Assembly (NCBI RefSeq): GCF_003067705.1
Contig: NZ_QANL01000001.1
Location: 248,001 to 312,000, forward strand
Reading direction: 5' to 3'
DNA: 64,000 bases
Source of the DNA: Planctomonas deserti
GTDB taxonomy: Bacteria; Actinomycetota; Actinomycetes; Actinomycetales; Microbacteriaceae
A program made the translations under genes and the position numbers. A model generated the notes under the pieces. It was given only the letters and a program-made list of their open reading frames with translations. It was not told the origin of the DNA and did not search any database. Below, piece by piece: positions 60,526 through 64,000 of the stretch (positions are counted from its first letter, which is position 1; each line of letters opens with the position of its first letter).

Positions 60526-62151
60526 TCAGTGGAAGAAGTGGCGCTCGCCCGTGAAGTACATGGTCACGCCCGCCGCCTGGGCTGCCGCGATGACCTCCTC
60601 GTCCCGCACCGAGCCGCCGGGCTGCACCACCGCGCGCACGCCGGCCTGGAGGAGCACCTCGAGGCCGTCCGCGAACGGGAAGAACGCGTCCGACGCCGCC
60701 ACGGATCCGCTCGCCCGGGCGCCGGCCCGGCTCACGGCGAGGTGGCACGAGTCGACCCGGTTCACCTGTCCCATTCCGACGCCGACGGATGCGCCGGCGT
60801 GGGCGAGCAGGATGGCGTTCGACTTCACCGAGCGGCAGGCCTTCCACGCGAACTCGAGGTCCGCACGCGTCGCCTGGTCCGCCTCGGCACCGGACACGAG
60901 CGTCCAGGAGGACGGGTCGAACCCGTCGAAGGTGTCCGCGGTCTGCACGAGGGCGCCGCCACTGATCTGCCGCACCTCGCGCGGCTCGCGCTCGTACCCG
61001 GCGGGCAGCTGCAGCAGGCGCAGGTTCTTCTTGGTCTTCAGCAGCGCGAGCGCGTCCGGCTCGAATCCGGGCGCCACGAGCACCTCGGTGAAGATCTCCT
61101 TCACCGTCTCGGCCATGCCGAGCGTCACCGTGCGATTCGCGGCGATCACGCCGCCGAACGCGGACACGGGGTCGCAGTCGTGCGCGCGCCGGTGGGCGGA
61201 CGCGATGGGGTCCACCGCCGTCGGGGTGGCAACCGCGATGCCGCACGGGTTCGCGTGCTTGATGATCGCGACCGCGGGCTCGGCGAAGTCGAAGGCGGCG
61301 CGCACGGCCGCGTCCGCGTCGACGTAGTTGTTGTACGACATCTCCTTGCCGTGCAGCTGCTCGGCCTGGGCGATGCCCGCTCCCCCGGGGCTCGAGTAGA
61401 GCGCGGCCTTCTGGTGCGAGTTCTCGCCGTAGCGGAGCACCTGGGTGAGGGAGAACTCCGAGGTGAGGGAGTCCGCGAAGTCCGCGCCGTCGGCCGGCGT
61501 CGCGTCGGACGCGCCACCCGTCCCCTCGGGCGCCTCGAACCACGCCGCGACGGCGGCGTCGTAGGCGGCGGTGTGCGCGAACGCGGTAGCCGCGAGAGCG
61601 CGGCGCTGCACGAGCGACGTCCCGCCCGACCGCAGCGCTTCGAGGATCACCGGGTAGCTCGCGGGCGACACCGCGACGGCGACGTTTGCGTGGTTCTTCG
61701 CCGACGCGCGCACGAGCGCCGGGCCGCCGATGTCGATCTGCTCGACGACGTCGGCGGCCGATGCGCCGGAGGCGACGGTCTCCACGAAGGGGTACAGGTT
61801 CACCACGGCGAGCTGGAAGGGCGCGATGCCCAGCTCGCCGAGCTGCCGCTCGTGCGACTCGAGGCGGAGGTCGGCGAGCAGCCCGGCGTGTACGGCGGGG
61901 TGCAGCGTCTTGACGCGGCCGTCGAGCGACTCGGGGAAGCCCGTGACGGTGGAGACCTCGGTCACGGCGACACCCGCGTCGGAGATGGTCTTCGCGGTGG
62001 ATCCCGTCGACACGATCTCGACGCCGGCCGCCGCGAGGGCTTCCGCGAGCTCGACGAGCCCCGTCTTGTCGCTCACGGAGATGAGCGCGCGCTCGATCTT
62101 CACGAGGTCGCGCTCCCGGTAGCTGGCCGGGTCGTGGGTGGGTCCGCTCAT
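60526..62151 (-). CDS. purH: Bifunctional AICAR transformylase/IMP cyclohydrolase
   Basis: PurH catalyses the last two steps of IMP synthesis, formylating AICAR (ZMP) with 10-formyl-THF and closing the ring. The 541-residue protein has the IMP cyclohydrolase (MGS-like) domain at about 20-150 ([42 protein letters not shown]). The transformylase domain at about 155-541 has [13 protein letters not shown], catalytic lysine and histidine in [12 protein letters not shown], and [13 protein letters not shown] at 62151 has a GGAGG site; a GTG 15 codons later (before KIERAL) is also possible. It follows purN by 20 nt. Confidence 0.95.
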   Translation of the reverse strand: MSGPTHDPASYRERDLVKIERALISVSDKTGLVELAEALAAAGVEIVSTGSTAKTISDAGVAVTEVSTVTGFPESLDGRVKTLHPAVHAGLLADLRLESHERQLGELGIAPFQLAVVNLYPFVETVASGASAADVVEQIDIGGPALVRASAKNHANVAVAVSPASYPVILEALRSGGTSLVQRRALAATAFAHTAAYDAAVAAWFEAPEGTGGASDATPADGADFADSLTSEFSLTQVLRYGENSHQKAALYSSPGGAGIAQAEQLHGKEMSYNNYVDADAAVRAAFDFAEPAVAIIKHANPCGIAVATPTAVDPIASAHRRAHDCDPVSAFGGVIAANRTVTLGMAETVKEIFTEVLVAPGFEPDALALLKTKKNLRLLQLPAGYEREPREVRQISGGALVQTADTFDGFDPSSWTLVSGAEADQATRADLEFAWKACRSVKSNAILLAHAGASVGVGMGQVNRVDSCHLAVSRAGARASGSVAASDAFFPFADGLEVLLQAGVRAVVQPGGSVRDEEVIAAAQAAGVTMYFTGERHFFH

Positions 62152-62171
62152 GGTGCAGTGCCTCCGGGGTC

Positions 62172-62759
62172 TCAGGTCAGGGTCTCGAGCGCGAGCGCTC
62201 CGTCGGCGATGTCGCGCACCGTCTGCACGAGCAGGGTGCGCTCCACCACCTTGATGCGCTCGTGCAGCGTCGTCTCGGTGTCACCGGGCAGCACGGGCAC
62301 GCGCTGCTGGGCGATGATCGGTCCGCTGTCGACGCCGTTGTCGACCACGATGATGGATGCCCCGGTCTCCGTGACGCCCGCCGCGAAGGCGTCGCGCACG
62401 GCGTGGGCGCCGGGGAACTCGGGCAGGTACGCCGGGTGGGTGTTGATCAGGTTGGGCGTGAGCGCCTCGACGGCTGAGGGCGGCAGCAGCCGCATGAAGC
62501 CGCTCAGCACCACCAGGTCCGGCTGCCACACGCGGATCTGGCGGACGAGCTCGGCCGCCCACTCCTCACGGGTGGCGAAGTTCGTGAACGGCACCGTGAA
62601 CGATGGGATGCCGAACTCCTCGGCGAGCCCGAGCCCGTCCGCGTCGCGATCCGCCCCGATGGCGATCACGCGCGCCGGATAGCCCGGATCCTCGGTCGCC
62701 TGCAGCAGCGCCCGGAGGTTGGATCCGCCACCCGAGATGAGCACCACGACCTTCAGCAC
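62172..62759 (-). CDS. purN: Phosphoribosylglycinamide formyltransferase
   Basis: PurN formylates GAR with 10-formyl-THF in purine synthesis. The 195-residue protein has [18 protein letters not shown] at the N terminus and the catalytic triad N106 and H108 in [18 protein letters not shown] and D144 in [14 protein letters not shown], the same numbering as in E. coli PurN. GTG at 62759 follows TAGGCT by 6 nt, a leaderless arrangement. It heads purN-purH. Confidence 0.95.
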   Translation of the reverse strand: MLKVVVLISGGGSNLRALLQATEDPGYPARVIAIGADRDADGLGLAEEFGIPSFTVPFTNFATREEWAAELVRQIRVWQPDLVVLSGFMRLLPPSAVEALTPNLINTHPAYLPEFPGAHAVRDAFAAGVTETGASIIVVDNGVDSGPIIAQQRVPVLPGDTETTLHERIKVVERTLLVQTVRDIADGALALETLT

Positions 62760-62765
62760 TCGACA

Positions 62766-62771
62766 AGCCTA
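62766..62771 (-). promoter_or_regulatory. -10 element of purN, leaderless
   Basis: TAGGCT on the minus strand, 6 nt before the GTG start. Upstream, 62790-62870 contains repeated GGTCCGCC words, which could be a weak terminator for the membrane protein gene. Confidence 0.5.
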
Positions 62772-62873
62772 GCGGCGGCCGCGGAAGCGCCGGTCCCACC
62801 GGCGGTTGCCCGCTCGGCGCCCTGGTCGCACCGGCAGTTGCCGGTCCGCCGGTCCGCCGGTCCGGCGGTCCAG

Positions 62874-64000
62874 CTAGCGGCGACGCGGCAGGCGGATGCC
62901 CCGGGCGGCCGCCAGCATCCCGAGCACGGCGCCCCCGCCGATCTCGAGGAACGCGAACAGCAGCACCCACCACGGCGAGGGGCCCACATCGGCGAGGCGG
63001 CCGGGCCCGGCCGACCCGGCGGACCACCAGGTGAGCACGGCGAGCACGACCGCGCCCGCGAGGCCCATGCCTGCGCCGACCGCGGCGAGCCAGCGGCGCC
63101 CGGGGTCGGTGCCGCCGAACGCGCGGCGCACGCGCGGCTGCAGCGCGACCGCGGAGAGGAAGCCGGCGAGCACGGGCACGAGCACGCCGAGCAGACCGAA
63201 GGTCAGCTCGCCCTGCGGCAGCGGGCCGAGCAGCGGAAGGGCGGGGATGGGGCCGAGGGAGGTGCCGAGCGGCGAGACGGACGAGCCGGTGCCGATGGCG
63301 AAGCCCGGCCCGACGAGCCAGCTCGCGCCCCACAGCACGACGTTCGGGATGAGCGCGAGCTGCGCGAGCGTGAGGGCGATGCCGCCGGCGACGCCCGTCT
63401 GCAGGGACTCGTAGAGCGTGATGACCCGCGCGTACCCGGTCGCGAGCAGCACGGCGACCGCGATCGAGGCGGCGGCGATCACGGCGAAGGCCGATGCGGC
63501 CCCGCCGGACAGGGCGGACGCGGCGGACGCGCGCAGGTGACCCGGCACCGCGTCGAGCCGCTCGCGCGCGCTCCGCACCGGAGCAAGCACCGCCCGTCCG
63601 GCCCGCGAGGAGCGGAGCGTCGCACCCAGCGTCGATCCGAGGGAGGACGCCCGGGCCGAGAGGCTGGCGCCCGCCGCGGAGGCACGGGATCGGCGCCGGC
63701 GGCCGAGCTCGGAGCCGATGGCGACGCCGGAGCCGAAGACGAGCGTGGGCAGCACGATCCCCTGTGCAAGCGCGGGCGCGGCGTTCGGGTGCTGGGCCAG
63801 CAGGGTGACGCCGACCGCGATCAGGGCGAAGACCGCGACGGCGGCTGCGAGCCCCAGTGCGCGGTGGTCGGTGTCGCCGAGGCGGCGGCCCGCGCGCATC
63901 CCGAGCAGCAGGGTGAGCACGGCGAAGCCGAGCGGCGCGAGGGTCAGCGTGAACGGCGCCTCGGCGCCGGCGAGGCCGAGGGAGGCGGCGATGGCGGGGT
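62874..64000 (-). CDS. DUF6350-type membrane protein (5' end outside window)
   Basis: The frame is open to the right edge of the window, so the N terminus is missing; about 375 residues are visible. At least seven hydrophobic segments are present, for example VLTLLLG, AVAVFALIAVGVTLLAQ and FAVIAAASIAVAVLLATGY. The stretch TLAQLALIPNVVLWGASWLVGPGFAIGTGSSVSPLGTSLGPIPALPLLGPLPQG is the conserved hallmark of the actinobacterial DUF6350 family, often annotated as cell-division PerM-like. Position next to purN-purH matches the order in other actinobacteria. Function is not established. Confidence 0.82.
   Translation of the reverse strand, partial: PAIAASLGLAGAEAPFTLTLAPLGFAVLTLLLGMRAGRRLGDTDHRALGLAAAVAVFALIAVGVTLLAQHPNAAPALAQGIVLPTLVFGSGVAIGSELGRRRRSRASAAGASLSARASSLGSTLGATLRSSRAGRAVLAPVRSARERLDAVPGHLRASAASALSGGAASAFAVIAAASIAVAVLLATGYARVITLYESLQTGVAGGIALTLAQLALIPNVVLWGASWLVGPGFAIGTGSSVSPLGTSLGPIPALPLLGPLPQGELTFGLLGVLVPVLAGFLSAVALQPRVRRAFGGTDPGRRWLAAVGAGMGLAGAVVLAVLTWWSAGSAGPGRLADVGPSPWWVLLFAFLEIGGGAVLGMLAAARGIRLPRRR

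Overview
The window is high-GC (roughly 70 % by eye) actinobacterial chromosome. Gene content and order (ppk1 next to a two-domain MutT1, a SigK/RskA pair, a purH-purN-DUF6350 block, ROK-controlled sugar operons, DUF222 HNH genes) and -10 boxes placed about 6 nt before start codons fit the Actinomycetota; Microbacteriaceae is the best guess, by inference only. The window begins inside ppk1 and ends inside a DUF6350-type membrane protein gene. One tRNA (Lys, anticodon UUU) is present. No rRNA, prophage, transposase or CRISPR array was seen.

Layout. 1-6.5 kb is a phosphate block: ppk1 (3' part), mutT1, a tandem palindromic repeat, a PHO-box-like array, then pstS-pstC-pstA-pstB ending in a strong terminator. 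6.6-9.2 kb holds the anti-sigma/sigma pair, a conserved hypothetical gene and tRNA-Lys. 9.2-13.3 kb has two HNH nuclease genes (one membrane-anchored with an excalibur domain, one DUF222 type) around an SDR oxidoreductase. 13.5-19 kb is galactose metabolism (aldose 1-epimerase, DeoR-type regulator, galT-galK) followed by a gamma-carbonic-anhydrase-like protein and pxpA. 19.1-24.1 kb is one-carbon metabolism: glyA-folD behind a clear ZTP (pfl) riboswitch, an MFS exporter, and purU. 24.1-32.5 kb is an amino-sugar block: nagA, and opposite it a ROK regulator / binding protein / two permeases / beta-N-acetylhexosaminidase / ROK kinase operon.

32.5-36.2 kb is one large secreted subtilase. 36.4-44 kb is a second ROK-controlled sugar operon (binding protein, two permeases, GH38 alpha-mannosidase). 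44.1-46.8 kb carries icd, a GNAT gene, an alkyltransferase-like gene and a small lipoprotein gene. 47-53.9 kb is an Opp/Dpp-type transporter (fused double ATPase, two permeases, binding protein) divergent from a flavin monooxygenase of the NtaA/SnaA type, suggesting uptake and oxidation of one organic substrate. 54.2-57.8 kb is a heterodimeric ABC exporter with a long leader and a small upstream ORF. 58.4-59.9 kb encodes a dimethylargininase-like enzyme fused to a membrane domain, preceded by unusual repeat arrays. 60.5-64 kb is purH, purN and the DUF6350 gene.

Connections. ZTP derives from ZMP (AICAR), the substrate of PurH, so the riboswitch ties glyA-folD to the purH/purN pathway about 40 kb away; purU also acts on 10-formyl-THF. 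Neither sugar ABC operon encodes an ATPase, so both probably rely on a shared MsiK-type ATPase elsewhere. Two families of dispersed palindromic repeats sit in intergenic regions throughout the window.
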